This document shows positions 8,998 to 17,828 of a stretch of 64,000 bases of DNA, piece after piece. A program made the translations under genes and the position numbers. How positions within the stretch are numbered: position 1 is the stretch's first letter; each line of letters opens with the position of its first letter. The notes beneath the pieces were generated by a model. The model worked only from the letters and a program-made list of their open reading frames with translations. It ran no database searches and was not told the origin of the DNA. The stretch is from Actinomycetes bacterium (GTDB lineage: Bacteria > Actinomycetota > Acidimicrobiia > Acidimicrobiales > Palsa-688): NCBI GenBank assembly GCA_021808665.1, contig JAKBBA010000009.1:23755-87754 (forward strand), in the 5' to 3' direction.

Positions 8998-10644
8998 TCA
9001 GGCGGTGCGAGTCGAAGCAGCCCCTGACAGTCCGAGCTCGCCGGTGCTCACCTGGCGCATCTCGACCTTGCGGATCTTGCCGGTCACCGTCATCGGAAAC
9101 GAGTCGCATATCCGCACGTAGCGGGGAATCTTGTGGTGGGCGATCCTCCCACGACAAAAATCGGCGAGACTCTCCGCGTCGAGCGGTTCCGCGCCCGGGC
9201 GTAACTGTATCCAAGCGACAAGCTCCTCGCCGTAGGCGGCGTCGGGTACCCCGACCACGGCGACATCCGCGATACGAGGATGGGTGTAGAGGAACTCCTC
9301 GATCTCGCGGGGGTAGATGTTCTCGCCACCTCGTATCACCATGTCCTTGATGCGACCGACGATATTCACGTACCCGTCGTCGCGCATCACGGCCAAGTCA
9401 CCGGTGTGCATCCACCCAGCCATGTCAATGACCTCGGCGGTCTTGTCAGGCTCCCCCCAGTACCCTGACATCACCGAGTAGCCGCGAGTGCACAACTCGC
9501 CTGTGGTGCCCCGATCGACGGTGAGACCACTGGCCGGATCAACGATCTTCACCTCGATGTGCGGCATCACTCTGCCGACCGTCTCCGTGCGCCGTTCCAG
9601 ATCGTCGTCGCGGCGGGTCTGGGTGGACACGGGCGATGTCTCAGTCATGCCGTAGGCGATACCGACCTCGTGCATGTGCATTTCGGACTGGACCCGTTTC
9701 ATGACCTCCACAGGGCAGGGCGATCCAGCCATCAGGCCCGTTCGAAGCGACGACAGGTCGAACGACGCGAAGTTGTCGAGTCCGAGCTCTGCGATGAACA
9801 TTGTCGGTACTCCATAGAGGGAAGTGGCCCGTTCGGCTTGGACGGCGTTCAGCGTCGCCTCGGGATCGAAGAGAGGAGCAGGGATAACGATCGCGGAGCC
9901 GTGAGAGGTCGCTCCCAGGTTTCCCATCACCATCCCGAAACAGTGGTAGAACGGAACCGGCAGACACACCCTGTCGTCGACGGTGTAGCCGAGAAGCTCC
10001 GCCACGAAGAACCCGTTGTTTAGAATGTTGTGATGTGTGAGGGTGGCGCCCTTCGGGAAGCCCGTGGTGCCGGAGGTGTATTGGATATTGATCGGATCGT
10101 CGAAGGAGAGGCTCGCCTCGACGACTTCGAGAGCTTCGGCGCTCACCGACTCCGACATGGACTCGAAGCGGTCCCAGCTGGTGTCGCCGATGTACACCAC
10201 GCCTTCGAGACCGTCCAGCGCGGGGCGGACCTGTTCGGCCATCGCTCGATAGTCGCTGTGACGAAACGACGTAGCCGAGAAAAGAAGTCGCGCACCCGAC
10301 TGGCGCAAGACGAACTCCAGCTCAGAGGTTCGATAAGCTGGGTTGACGTTGACCAACACCGCTCCCACCATGGCAGTCGCGTACTGCAAAGCCACCCACT
10401 CGGCGCAGTTGGGAGACCAAAGCGCGACGCGGTCGCCCTTCGCCACGCCCGCGCCCAGAAGGCTGCGGGCGAGCTTGCGGGACCACCCCAGAAGTCCCAG
10501 GTAGTCCCAACGGCGCCCAGTGGCGCACTCGACGAGGGCAAGAGCGTCCCCGACCCGCCGTGTCGTCGCCTCCAGGTTCGCCCCGATCGTCTCCCCAACA
10601 AGCGGTACGCTCGAAGTTCCGTGAGCGTAGGACAACTCTGCCAT
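8998..10644 (-). CDS. Acyl-CoA synthetase (AMP-binding, FadD-like)
   Basis: This 548-residue member of the ANL superfamily activates a fatty or related carboxylic acid to acyl-CoA through an acyl-adenylate. The P-loop is [18 protein letters not shown] (A3). AYGMTETSP is A5, the HTGDLA motif is A7, [16 protein letters not shown] is A8 with the hinge, and [13 protein letters not shown] carries the catalytic Lys (A10). The start ATG 10644 has GGGAGGG about 8 nt upstream. The residues match medium/long-chain FadD-like enzymes rather than acetyl-CoA synthetase. It lies between the PQQ lipoprotein and the glycosyltransferase on the same strand. That invites a lipid-donor role for the cluster, but this is only inference. 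Confidence 0.9.
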   Translation of the reverse strand: MAELSYAHGTSSVPLVGETIGANLEATTRRVGDALALVECATGRRWDYLGLLGWSRKLARSLLGAGVAKGDRVALWSPNCAEWVALQYATAMVGAVLVNVNPAYRTSELEFVLRQSGARLLFSATSFRHSDYRAMAEQVRPALDGLEGVVYIGDTSWDRFESMSESVSAEALEVVEASLSFDDPINIQYTSGTTGFPKGATLTHHNILNNGFFVAELLGYTVDDRVCLPVPFYHCFGMVMGNLGATSHGSAIVIPAPLFDPEATLNAVQAERATSLYGVPTMFIAELGLDNFASFDLSSLRTGLMAGSPCPVEVMKRVQSEMHMHEVGIAYGMTETSPVSTQTRRDDDLERRTETVGRVMPHIEVKIVDPASGLTVDRGTTGELCTRGYSVMSGYWGEPDKTAEVIDMAGWMHTGDLAVMRDDGYVNIVGRIKDMVIRGGENIYPREIEEFLYTHPRIADVAVVGVPDAAYGEELVAWIQLRPGAEPLDAESLADFCRGRIAHHKIPRYVRICDSFPMTVTGKIRKVEMRQVSTGELGLSGAASTRTA

Positions 10645-10709
10645 ACCGTCCCTCCCTTACCTCGACTTGTCTTGGCACCAGGCGTCGACCTTCGAGTACA
10701 GATGCTATC

Positions 10710-10749
10710 CCCGCTGGCTGTCCTCGCCGATGCGAGGACAGCCAGCGGG
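10710..10749 (-). terminator. Perfect 17-bp stem hairpin downstream of PQQ lipoprotein gene
   Basis: The arms at 10710-10726 and 10733-10749 are perfectly complementary over 17 bp (CCCGCTGGCTGTCCTCG and its complement) with a 6-nt loop. It follows the minus-strand stop at 10759 by 9 bp and precedes the acyl-CoA synthetase start. The absence of a long U run makes it either an intrinsic terminator of a weak-tail type or an mRNA-stabilising stem. Confidence 0.7.
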
Positions 10750-10758
10750 ATTGTCCGG

Positions 10759-12225
10759 TCAGGCGCCGGCGAAAGCGACTACCCCGGCGTCAGTGGGTAC
10801 GACTACAAGGCCGTCGAGCACGGTAGGCGAAGCGAAGTTGGCTACCGGCTTTCCCACGTCGAGTTTGTAGAGCACGGCACCGCTGGAAGCGTCGAGCTCC
10901 TCCAAGGTACCGGCCGGGTAGCGCAAAGACCACAGCCCGGACCCGGCTAGGACCACCGTCGAGTTGGCAGAACCTGAGCGCCAACCGGTCCTCATCGTCG
11001 CCAAGTCCACCTGCTGGACTCCGCCTGCTCGGCAAGGGACGTAGACGCTGTCGGTCGTAGGATCCCAAGCCCCACCCCCGTCAGGGTCGCTGGCGCACAC
11101 CCTACCCGCAATGGGCGCGACCTGTGACAGGTCGGTTTGGCGCAGGAGGTAGCCGACGTCGGTCTTGCCGACAGCGAAGACGTCGCCGTCGGGAAGGAGG
11201 ATCGGCCCGCCGGTAGACAGGTCCAAGTCGCCGGTCGCCGCCGGATCCCGGAAGTACCCAAGAGGTACCTGTGACAATGCGCTCGGCAGTTTCACGACCG
11301 ACTCGGCCCAGGGTGCTGGAGCGGACGAGTTCGGGTTGCCAGTAGTGACGAAGACGTCGCCCTGGGCGTCTATGGTAGGCCCCGAGCCGCCATCCCAAAC
11401 GGCACCCCCGGTAGCGCCGGGAGTGACGTCAAACGCCGCCTCAGCCCCTCCTGCTACAGGTACTGACACAACCCAGCCGTGATAACTGCCACAATCACCA
11501 TACTGGCCTCCGAAGCCGACGTACACACGTCCGTTTCCCAAGGCCAGCGCCGCTCGCTGCAGTAGGTGCACCGCATCGCCCGGCGACAATCCGGGTGGGT
11601 CGGCGTCCACGTTCGAGGTGATCTTCCCGTCCGCCAGGTCGACTCCGAACAAATCGTGGTGGACCGGTGCCCGGCCGCCGCTTGCCAGTTCGGCCAGCAC
11701 GTAAAGTGTTCCCGTGGCCGGGTCGATCACGGGGGTGCTCGTGACGCCGAGGGGGTCGACGTCCCCGCAGCCGGCTTGGGAAGCTACGCCCACGAGAGGC
11801 GAGCCGAGATGCGTCTCCCACACGGTGGCCCCGGTGGAGGTGTCCAGGGCGAACACGTTGTCGTCCTCGGTGGCAACCAGGATCCTTCCGTCGTAGAGCA
11901 GCGGTTGGCCGTACACGGCGGACCCGTCGAGCCGGTCGGACCACACTTGGCGCAGGGGCGTTCGCACCTTTCCGGTCGGGGAGTCGCCTAGATGGGAGTT
12001 TCCATCCTGGTATGTGGTCCACTGCGCGCGAGGGCCGGGGGTGGACGTAGAGGCGGGAGGAGTCGTAGCCCCCAGAGGCGGCGATGTCGATGTCGAGCTG
12101 TGTTGGGGAGGCGAGGATGGCCGAATAACGCCCACGTGCGAAGCCGTCGAAGTCTGGCATGCTCCCAAGACCACGGTGAGAGCGGCGGCGGCCGCCCAGG
12201 TTCGGGCGCTGTAGGAGCGTCCCAA
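10759..12225 (-). CDS. Secreted PQQ-like beta-propeller lipoprotein
   Basis: This 488-residue protein has an N-terminal signal (ARTWAAAAALTVVLGAC) with a lipobox ending at Cys22, so it is probably acylated and held on the outer face of the membrane. A Ser/Thr/Pro-rich linker of about 45 residues follows. The rest consists of propeller blades with PQQ/WD-type repeats such as VFALDTSTGATVWETHLG, GTLYVLAELASGG and GVVAFAGA at the C-terminus. Such propellers may bind PQQ or act as scaffolds; no dehydrogenase residues are obvious. The start is TTG 12225, the only start that gives a full signal peptide. It lies 12 bp after the stop of the upstream membrane protein gene, so the two are almost certainly co-transcribed. 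Confidence 0.8.
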   Translation of the reverse strand: MGRSYSARTWAAAAALTVVLGACQTSTASHVGVIRPSSPPQHSSTSTSPPLGATTPPASTSTPGPRAQWTTYQDGNSHLGDSPTGKVRTPLRQVWSDRLDGSAVYGQPLLYDGRILVATEDDNVFALDTSTGATVWETHLGSPLVGVASQAGCGDVDPLGVTSTPVIDPATGTLYVLAELASGGRAPVHHDLFGVDLADGKITSNVDADPPGLSPGDAVHLLQRAALALGNGRVYVGFGGQYGDCGSYHGWVVSVPVAGGAEAAFDVTPGATGGAVWDGGSGPTIDAQGDVFVTTGNPNSSAPAPWAESVVKLPSALSQVPLGYFRDPAATGDLDLSTGGPILLPDGDVFAVGKTDVGYLLRQTDLSQVAPIAGRVCASDPDGGGAWDPTTDSVYVPCRAGGVQQVDLATMRTGWRSGSANSTVVLAGSGLWSLRYPAGTLEELDASSGAVLYKLDVGKPVANFASPTVLDGLVVVPTDAGVVAFAGA

Positions 12226-12237
12226 GACTTCGGTGCT

Positions 12238-13986
12238 CTACTGGGTGGGGCAGGCCGGGAGCGGCGCTGGGTGGATGACAGCAGCAGAAACGTCTATCGT
12301 CCCAGCCTTCAGAGCCGTCACCTGCGTCCACTGGTAGGGGGGCGCGGCCCCTTGGGTGGCGCCGGGCACCGGCTGGCTTGGCAGAGGAGCGGCGGATACG
12401 CACGCCTGTCCTGAGGTGACCGCCCAGTATGTCGTGTAGCGGACCCTGACTGTAAGCCGCCCGGCCCTGGAAGCCTGGAGGGTGAAGTGGTCCGGTTCGA
12501 GGGACGTGAGAGTTCCGGGTCCCGTCACCAGACCCGGGGAGGAGCCGACCGCCCAGAGCTTCCAGTAGCGAGTCTGCCAAACCAAGGTCAGGCCCGGTAC
12601 CCGCCCCGAGGAAACCAGCTCAGCCTCGGCTTTCGCCGCGTAGTCGAGTGGAGCGGCCGGGATCGCCACATAGCTTACGCCTTCGTCGTCCAGCCAAGTC
12701 CGATACGAAAAGGGGTTCAAAGCTCCGACGGTGTAGAAGATCGGGTTGTCAGCGATGTCGAGCTGTCTCTCCCAGCCCCGGGCTATCGGCACGTATGGAG
12801 CGATGTAGGCGGACTCCCAGTGCTCCGACGTCGGAGTGACCTCGACTCTCATGGGAGCCGCATGCAGATGCTGCAGTTCCGACACGAGAGGCTCATAAAA
12901 ACTCGCCTGGGTGTACGGTGCCGAGGACGGGGAGGTGATGATGCTATTCACCCCGGCCCACTGCCACGCAGCGAAAGGCACCAAGATAGCGACCGTCGCA
13001 TATCGCCACCGGCCCTTGGGACTGAGACTTCGGCCGAGAGACACCGATGCCCAGCGCGCTACGGCAGAGTCACTCAACCTGGACAGCGCCGGTCCGGGTG
13101 TGGTCAAAAAGCAGGCGAGGAGCGGAATGCCGATCGACGCCGCCAGGCGCGGGGCGTTACCTCCGAGAGGGTTGGGCACGACGAACGAGAACAACGTCGC
13201 CGCGGCGTACAGGCCTGCACCTACCCTGACGACTGGTGTGGTCCGCACCAGTGGTGTCATCGCCGTAAGGCAGAGCAGCTCGGTGGGGACCAGGCCTGTC
13301 CAGGGGAACGGGAACGGGCCGTCCCCCGGGAAGAACAGCGCAATAGCGACGATCACGACGGACGCTGCGGCTGCGGTGGCGATCAGCCAACCCCTCCGGC
13401 CCGAAAGGGCCGCCCAAGCGATCAGGGCCATTCCCAAAAAGGCGGCCGCAAGAGGAGAGAAGCCCCCGGCAAGCAGGCCGAGGATGAGAGCTTGGGCTCG
13501 CCGCCCGCGCTGCAAGCTAACGAGAGCTGCAAGTCCGGCGGCTTCACCAGCGAGGAACGGCCACTGGCCAATCATTACGGGCATCAGGGTAGACACGGCG
13601 AAATACCACGTGCCTAGTGGCCGGGATCCCATTACCGACCGGACCATGCGGTCGAAGGACCACGTAGCTACCACCGCTGAGCCCACCGCTACGACCTTCA
13701 TGCCAAGCAGGGCGCCGACCGGCGGGAATAGCACGCTGTAGCCGAGCGGGAAGTTCCCGGCGTACCAGCCGCTATCCCACAACATGAGCCCGTGGAGGCT
13801 GAACTGCGTGACCCGGTAGGTCTGAGCGGCTTGGTCGACGCCGCGCCAACCCAGCAGCATGGCGATCCCTGTCAGGGCGAGCGAGACAGCCGCCGGGCCC
13901 AGCCCGGACGCCGCTCGACGGAGCGCACCGGACCAGTCGTCCCCGTCGGATCGGGCGGATGAAGAGGGAGTGTAGGTGAAGGTCAT
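12238..13986 (-). CDS. Polytopic membrane protein, paralogue of the 5690-7306 gene
   Basis: This protein of about 582 residues starts at ATG 13986 (MTFTYTPSSSARSDGDDW). Its long hydrophobic core carries the motifs of the 5690-7306 protein: GWRGVDQAAQTYRVTQF, LWDSGWYAGNFPLGYSV, GQWPFLAGEAAGLAAL, FFPGDGPFPFPW, HWESAYIAPYVPIARGWERQ and WAVTSGQACVSAAP. Conservation of both the membrane core and the C-terminal beta domain means the pair arose by duplication of a whole gene. Function is unknown. A GT-C-like or lipid-linked sugar transfer role is only suggested by topology and by the nearby GT39 gene. It leads the minus-strand cluster, directly before the PQQ lipoprotein gene. The frame is open to 14049, but no better start is visible. 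Confidence 0.75.
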   Translation of the reverse strand: MTFTYTPSSSARSDGDDWSGALRRAASGLGPAAVSLALTGIAMLLGWRGVDQAAQTYRVTQFSLHGLMLWDSGWYAGNFPLGYSVLFPPVGALLGMKVVAVGSAVVATWSFDRMVRSVMGSRPLGTWYFAVSTLMPVMIGQWPFLAGEAAGLAALVSLQRGRRAQALILGLLAGGFSPLAAAFLGMALIAWAALSGRRGWLIATAAAASVVIVAIALFFPGDGPFPFPWTGLVPTELLCLTAMTPLVRTTPVVRVGAGLYAAATLFSFVVPNPLGGNAPRLAASIGIPLLACFLTTPGPALSRLSDSAVARWASVSLGRSLSPKGRWRYATVAILVPFAAWQWAGVNSIITSPSSAPYTQASFYEPLVSELQHLHAAPMRVEVTPTSEHWESAYIAPYVPIARGWERQLDIADNPIFYTVGALNPFSYRTWLDDEGVSYVAIPAAPLDYAAKAEAELVSSGRVPGLTLVWQTRYWKLWAVGSSPGLVTGPGTLTSLEPDHFTLQASRAGRLTVRVRYTTYWAVTSGQACVSAAPLPSQPVPGATQGAAPPYQWTQVTALKAGTIDVSAAVIHPAPLPACPTQ

Positions 13987-14177
13987 AATCGAAATCTGGG
14001 TTGCGATGGGCGGCGACAGCGACGTTTGGAGGGCCGTGTCCCTTCGCAATGCTAACTTCTCGCTGCCTCGAAGTGTTGTTGGCGGGCACCCGCCGCCGCG
14101 TGCGAGGCGGGATCCCCAGGCGACGGCGGGTCAGGCTGGAGGGCGTTCTGTGGTTCGCCAGCGCTACTGTAGTGATG

Positions 14178-14933
14178 GTGTGCGGCCGGTTCGCTTCAAT
14201 CTCAGGGGTGGAAGAAGTAGCTGCGATGTTCGCTGTGGATGTCGTAAGCGCACCATCTCGGCCACCTCGCTACAACGTAGCTCCGAGCACCGACGTTTTA
14301 GCCGTGACAGCGATGGTCGGGCACCCAGGGACGTCTTCGCCAGCTTCGGCAGGGGGTTCGGCCGCCGATGTTCGGCTGAGCCCTCACGACGGCCGGAGCA
14401 CCGAACGGGAGCTGACAACCTTGCGATGGGGTTTGATCCCCTCGTGGGCGAAGGACACCTCGGTGGGGTCGAGGATGATCAACGCTCGGGCTGAGGGCGT
14501 CGACTCCAAGCCCTCTTTCCGGGCTGCGTTCGCGCGGAGACGTTGCCTGATACCGGCTGACGTGTTCTACGAATGGCGGCGGGACGGCTCGGAGCGACTT
14601 GCGTTCGCAATAGCAAGGAGAGACCGCCGGCCGATGGCCTTTGCTGGACTTTGGGAGGTTTGGCGTGGTCCTGGAGGCGCTTCTCAAGAAGCCATCACAA
14701 GCGCGGCGATCGTGACCACGTCTGCGAACGAGGACATGTTGCCGATCCACGACAGGATGCCGGTGATCATCGAGGACGACAGCTGGGACGGCTGGCTGGA
14801 CCCCGAGGCGGACCGCGACTACCTGCTCGATCTCCTCAAGCCGGCCGGCCCGGGGGTGATCGAGGCTTGGCGTGTGTCGAACATGGTCAACAAGGTTTCT
14901 AATCGGGGCTCAGAGCTGATCGACCCGGTGTAG
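14178..14933 (+). CDS. SOS response-associated peptidase (SRAP, YedK/HMCES)
   Basis: This protein of about 251 residues crosslinks to abasic sites in single-stranded DNA and so shields them. The family uses Cys2 as the nucleophile after removal of Met1. GTG 14178 is therefore chosen because it gives Met-Cys-Gly-Arg-Phe; the ATG three bases earlier or the longer frame would bury the cysteine. Further family motifs are RYNVAPS, LRWGLIPSWAKD, NARAEG near residue 100, CLIPADVFYEW with the conserved Glu near 130, and IHDRMP with the conserved His near 191. It is divergent from the membrane protein cluster and convergent with the MDMPI-type gene. Confidence 0.9.
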   Translation: MCGRFASISGVEEVAAMFAVDVVSAPSRPPRYNVAPSTDVLAVTAMVGHPGTSSPASAGGSAADVRLSPHDGRSTERELTTLRWGLIPSWAKDTSVGSRMINARAEGVDSKPSFRAAFARRRCLIPADVFYEWRRDGSERLAFAIARRDRRPMAFAGLWEVWRGPGGASQEAITSAAIVTTSANEDMLPIHDRMPVIIEDDSWDGWLDPEADRDYLLDLLKPAGPGVIEAWRVSNMVNKVSNRGSELIDPV

Positions 14934-14941
14934 TCACGCGG

Positions 14942-15772
14942 TCAAATCCGGATCAGCTCCCACGACCGGGCGACCTGAGCGTCGCCCAAGACTTCCAACG
15001 CCGAACCGTCGAGGCTTCGGCGATTCCAAAGCCACAAAAGCAGTTCACCTGAAGGACCGCGCACCGCCACGTCGGCTTTCGCGTGCTGTCGCTCCGTGTG
15101 TGCCGGTTCGGCGTCGAAGTCGACCAACCACTCGCCTGGGGTGTCGGTGCAATGGACGTGAAGCGTTCCGGCGACTCCGACGCCGGGGTGGCGGTCCAAG
15201 TAAGACAAGGCGAGGTCGCAGAGGATCTCATCGACGCCGTCACCGGCAGCCTCCGCGCTGACAGTCCGAGCGCGGGCGGGGTCGGTGCCGGCGTCGTAGC
15301 CGACTGCTTCCTCTAAGTCGTGCAGGTGGACGGCGGTCTCGACTGCTTGGCGTCGTAGCCACCACGACACTGTCGGTTCTCCGCGGGAGGAGAAGTTCCA
15401 CGCTCGGGCGTCGCCGGGGGTGGAAGCGAAAGCTTCGAGCAGTTCGCTGCGCTTCTCCGAGAACCAAGCAACGGCGCCAGCCGGGTCCCCAGGCGGCATC
15501 TCTCTGGCTCCTGCGGGACGTTCGCCGGCGGCCGCGAGGACCAGGATCACAGAGCTGTAGACGCCTCCAAGGTGGCCTACTAGGTCGAGAACCGTCCAGT
15601 CGGGGCAGGCCGGCACCGGCCGGTCCAGAGATCCGTCCGCGAGGCGGACGAATTTCTCGCTCGCTGCGACCAGTGTCGAGAGGCGACCTGGGGCGACGAC
15701 CCCGGCGGGCAGTCCCGTGGCTGGTGCAGTGCCAGACGGCGATCCGGCCGAGGTCGGCTGCGAGCTCGTCAC
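14942..15772 (-). CDS. Maleylpyruvate isomerase/DinB-fold mycothiol-dependent-type protein
   Basis: This 276-residue protein has the MDMPI N-terminal four-helix domain. Its typical residues are DRPVPACPDWTVLDLVGHLG at about residues 42-61 and WWLRRQAVETAVHLHDLE near 145-162, which supply the metal-binding His residues. A C-terminal alpha/beta domain resembles SCP2-like modules. Family members are mycothiol-dependent isomerases or transferases; the substrate is unknown. GTG 15772 is chosen because it overlaps the dxs stop in a GTGA arrangement, giving tight translational coupling. The longer frame would run 168 bp into dxs. Confidence 0.85.
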   Translation of the reverse strand: MTSSQPTSAGSPSGTAPATGLPAGVVAPGRLSTLVAASEKFVRLADGSLDRPVPACPDWTVLDLVGHLGGVYSSVILVLAAAGERPAGAREMPPGDPAGAVAWFSEKRSELLEAFASTPGDARAWNFSSRGEPTVSWWLRRQAVETAVHLHDLEEAVGYDAGTDPARARTVSAEAAGDGVDEILCDLALSYLDRHPGVGVAGTLHVHCTDTPGEWLVDFDAEPAHTERQHAKADVAVRGPSGELLLWLWNRRSLDGSALEVLGDAQVARSWELIRI

Positions 15773-17694
15773 CACTGGCCTTGGATGCTCAGCGGGCTTA
15801 CAGCGGCCCGATCGGGAAGCGCCTTGGAGATCGCCGCTGCGATACCGGGCCCGTCGAGGCCGAACCGGGACAGTATCTGCTCTTGCGAGCCGTGGGGTAT
15901 GTACGCCGTGGGTACCCCCAGTACGAGGAATGGGGGGCATACTCTCTGCTCGTTTAGGTCAGCTACGGCGTCGAAGATGAAAGAGCCGGCCCCGCCGGAG
16001 CGGACGCCGTCCTCGACGGTTACTACCAGGTCGTGGTTGCCGGCGTCGAGAACCATCTGCGGATCCAAAGGTCGCACTACCCGGACGTCCCAGACGGTGC
16101 TTTCGACCCCGTCCGCCTCCAAGAGAGCGGCAGCATGCTCGGCGGCTTCGAGCATCTTGCCGACCGCGAGGACGCACACCCGGGGCGCGCTTGACGCCTG
16201 ACCTGCGCGTCGAACCAGCCGGGCGTGAAGGCCGTCACCGACCTCGTCAGGGCCGACTTGGCGTGCGGCACCACGCGGGTAGCGGATCGCCGACGGGCAG
16301 CCGAGCTCCAATGCCGTGTCGAGCATCGCAGAAAGGTCCTGTGCCGAGGACGGAGCGAAGATCGCCAGACCGGGGATCCTCAGGCACAGCGCCATGTCCA
16401 AGACGCCATGGTGACTTGCCCCGTCGGGTCCCGTGATCCCAGCGCGATCGAGGGCGAAGACGACCGGTTGTCCGTGGAGTCCCACGTCAAGGTTCGCCTG
16501 GTCGAACGCCCGTGTGAAGAACGTCGAGTAGATCGCCACTACCGGTCTCAGTCCGCACATCGCCATGCCGGCGGCGGACGTTACCGCTGTCTGCTCGGCG
16601 ATTCCAACGTCGAAGAAGCGGTCCGGCCACCTGTCGGCGAAGGGCAGAAGCCCAGTCGGCCCCGGCATCGCTGCGGTTATGGCCACCAGGTTCGAGTAGC
16701 GCTCACCGGCTGCGAGCATCGCCTCGTTGAACGCCTGAGTATAGCCCTTGAGCGCGTGGGGGTCGTCGCCGGGACCTACCGAAGGGTCGAACACCGGGGC
16801 GTCGTGCAGGCAGCGCTCGTCGTCATCCTCGGCTGGCTGGTAGCCACGGCCCTTGCGGGTCAAGACGTGGACCACTATCGGACCGTCGAACTCGGCTGCC
16901 TGGGCCAGAGCCTCCTCCATCTTGGCGATGTCGTGACCGTCGATGGGGCCGACGTAACGTACGCCGAGCGCCTCGAAGAACACGGGAGGCTCGACGACTT
17001 CGCGCACCGCCGAATAGAGCCCTTGAAGGCTGCTGTAGGCCAGGTTCCCCACTCCGGGAAGGTCACGTAGGCGGTCCTCGAAGCGGGCCCTAACCGAGGT
17101 GAGGCCAGGGTGCAGTCGCAGCTTCGTGAGGCTTTCAGAGAGCCGTGACGCAGTCGGAGCGTATGAACGGCCGTTGTCGTTTAGTACCACGACGACCCGG
17201 CTGGCGCTGTGACCCAGATTGTTCAAGCCCTCGAAGGCCATCCCCCCGGTCAGCGAGCCGTCGCCGATGACGGCGACGACGCGGCGGTCGGGGGCCGACG
17301 AACGCGCCACGCCAGCTGCGATGCCGTGCGCATAGCTGAGAATCGTCGAGGCGTGGCTGTTCTCCACCCAGTCGTGGACGGACTCTGCCCTCGACGGATA
17401 GCCCGACAGCCCGCCGTCTTGGCGCAGCGTCGGGAACATCTCTTGGCGTCCCGTGAGCAGCTTGTGCACGTAAGCCTGGTGGCCGGTGTCCCAAAGGAGG
17501 ATGTCACGGGGAGACTGGAACACCCGATGCAATGCAATGGTCAACTCGACTGCACCCAGGTTGGAGCCGAGATGGCCGCCGTTCGTCGCTACTGCTGTGA
17601 CGAGAGCCTCACGGATTTCTTCTGCGAGAGCGGCCAACTGCACGGAGCTCAGCTGTGCAAGGTCCGTCGGCGAGTTGATCGACTCCAAGATCAT
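15769..17694 (-). CDS. dxs: 1-deoxy-D-xylulose-5-phosphate synthase
   Basis: Dxs condenses pyruvate and glyceraldehyde 3-phosphate with TPP in the first step of the MEP isoprenoid pathway. Motifs in order: GHLGSNLGAVELTIALH, LLWDTGHQAYVHKLLTGR, GDGSLTGGMAFEGLNNLG with the TPP/Mg site near residue 145, YVGPIDGHD, DVGIAEQTAVTSAAGMA with the catalytic Glu, and DRAGITGPDGASHHG. From ATG 17694 (MILESINSPTDL) the protein is 641 residues, the usual size. Upstream in-frame ATG 17736 and TTG 17817 are possible but would extend the N-terminus beyond the family norm. The stop overlaps the next gene by 4 bp. Confidence 0.95.
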   Translation of the reverse strand: MILESINSPTDLAQLSSVQLAALAEEIREALVTAVATNGGHLGSNLGAVELTIALHRVFQSPRDILLWDTGHQAYVHKLLTGRQEMFPTLRQDGGLSGYPSRAESVHDWVENSHASTILSYAHGIAAGVARSSAPDRRVVAVIGDGSLTGGMAFEGLNNLGHSASRVVVVLNDNGRSYAPTASRLSESLTKLRLHPGLTSVRARFEDRLRDLPGVGNLAYSSLQGLYSAVREVVEPPVFFEALGVRYVGPIDGHDIAKMEEALAQAAEFDGPIVVHVLTRKGRGYQPAEDDDERCLHDAPVFDPSVGPGDDPHALKGYTQAFNEAMLAAGERYSNLVAITAAMPGPTGLLPFADRWPDRFFDVGIAEQTAVTSAAGMAMCGLRPVVAIYSTFFTRAFDQANLDVGLHGQPVVFALDRAGITGPDGASHHGVLDMALCLRIPGLAIFAPSSAQDLSAMLDTALELGCPSAIRYPRGAARQVGPDEVGDGLHARLVRRAGQASSAPRVCVLAVGKMLEAAEHAAALLEADGVESTVWDVRVVRPLDPQMVLDAGNHDLVVTVEDGVRSGGAGSFIFDAVADLNEQRVCPPFLVLGVPTAYIPHGSQEQILSRFGLDGPGIAAAISKALPDRAAVSPLSIQGQW

Positions 17695-17828
17695 GCTTTC
17701 GAGGGTAGCGCCGCCGGAAGGCGTTAGGTGGCTCATCGCGGCTATCCCGACGTTCGCGGGTAGCCTCAGGGGAAGGCTAAAGCGCCCCAGCCGACCTGGT
17801 CGGACGGGTGATGTCAAGGAGGCAGATG

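Noticed and set aside
16225..17070. Long plus-strand frame inside dxs
   Set aside because: Arg/Val/Glu-rich translation of the antisense strand with no family match.
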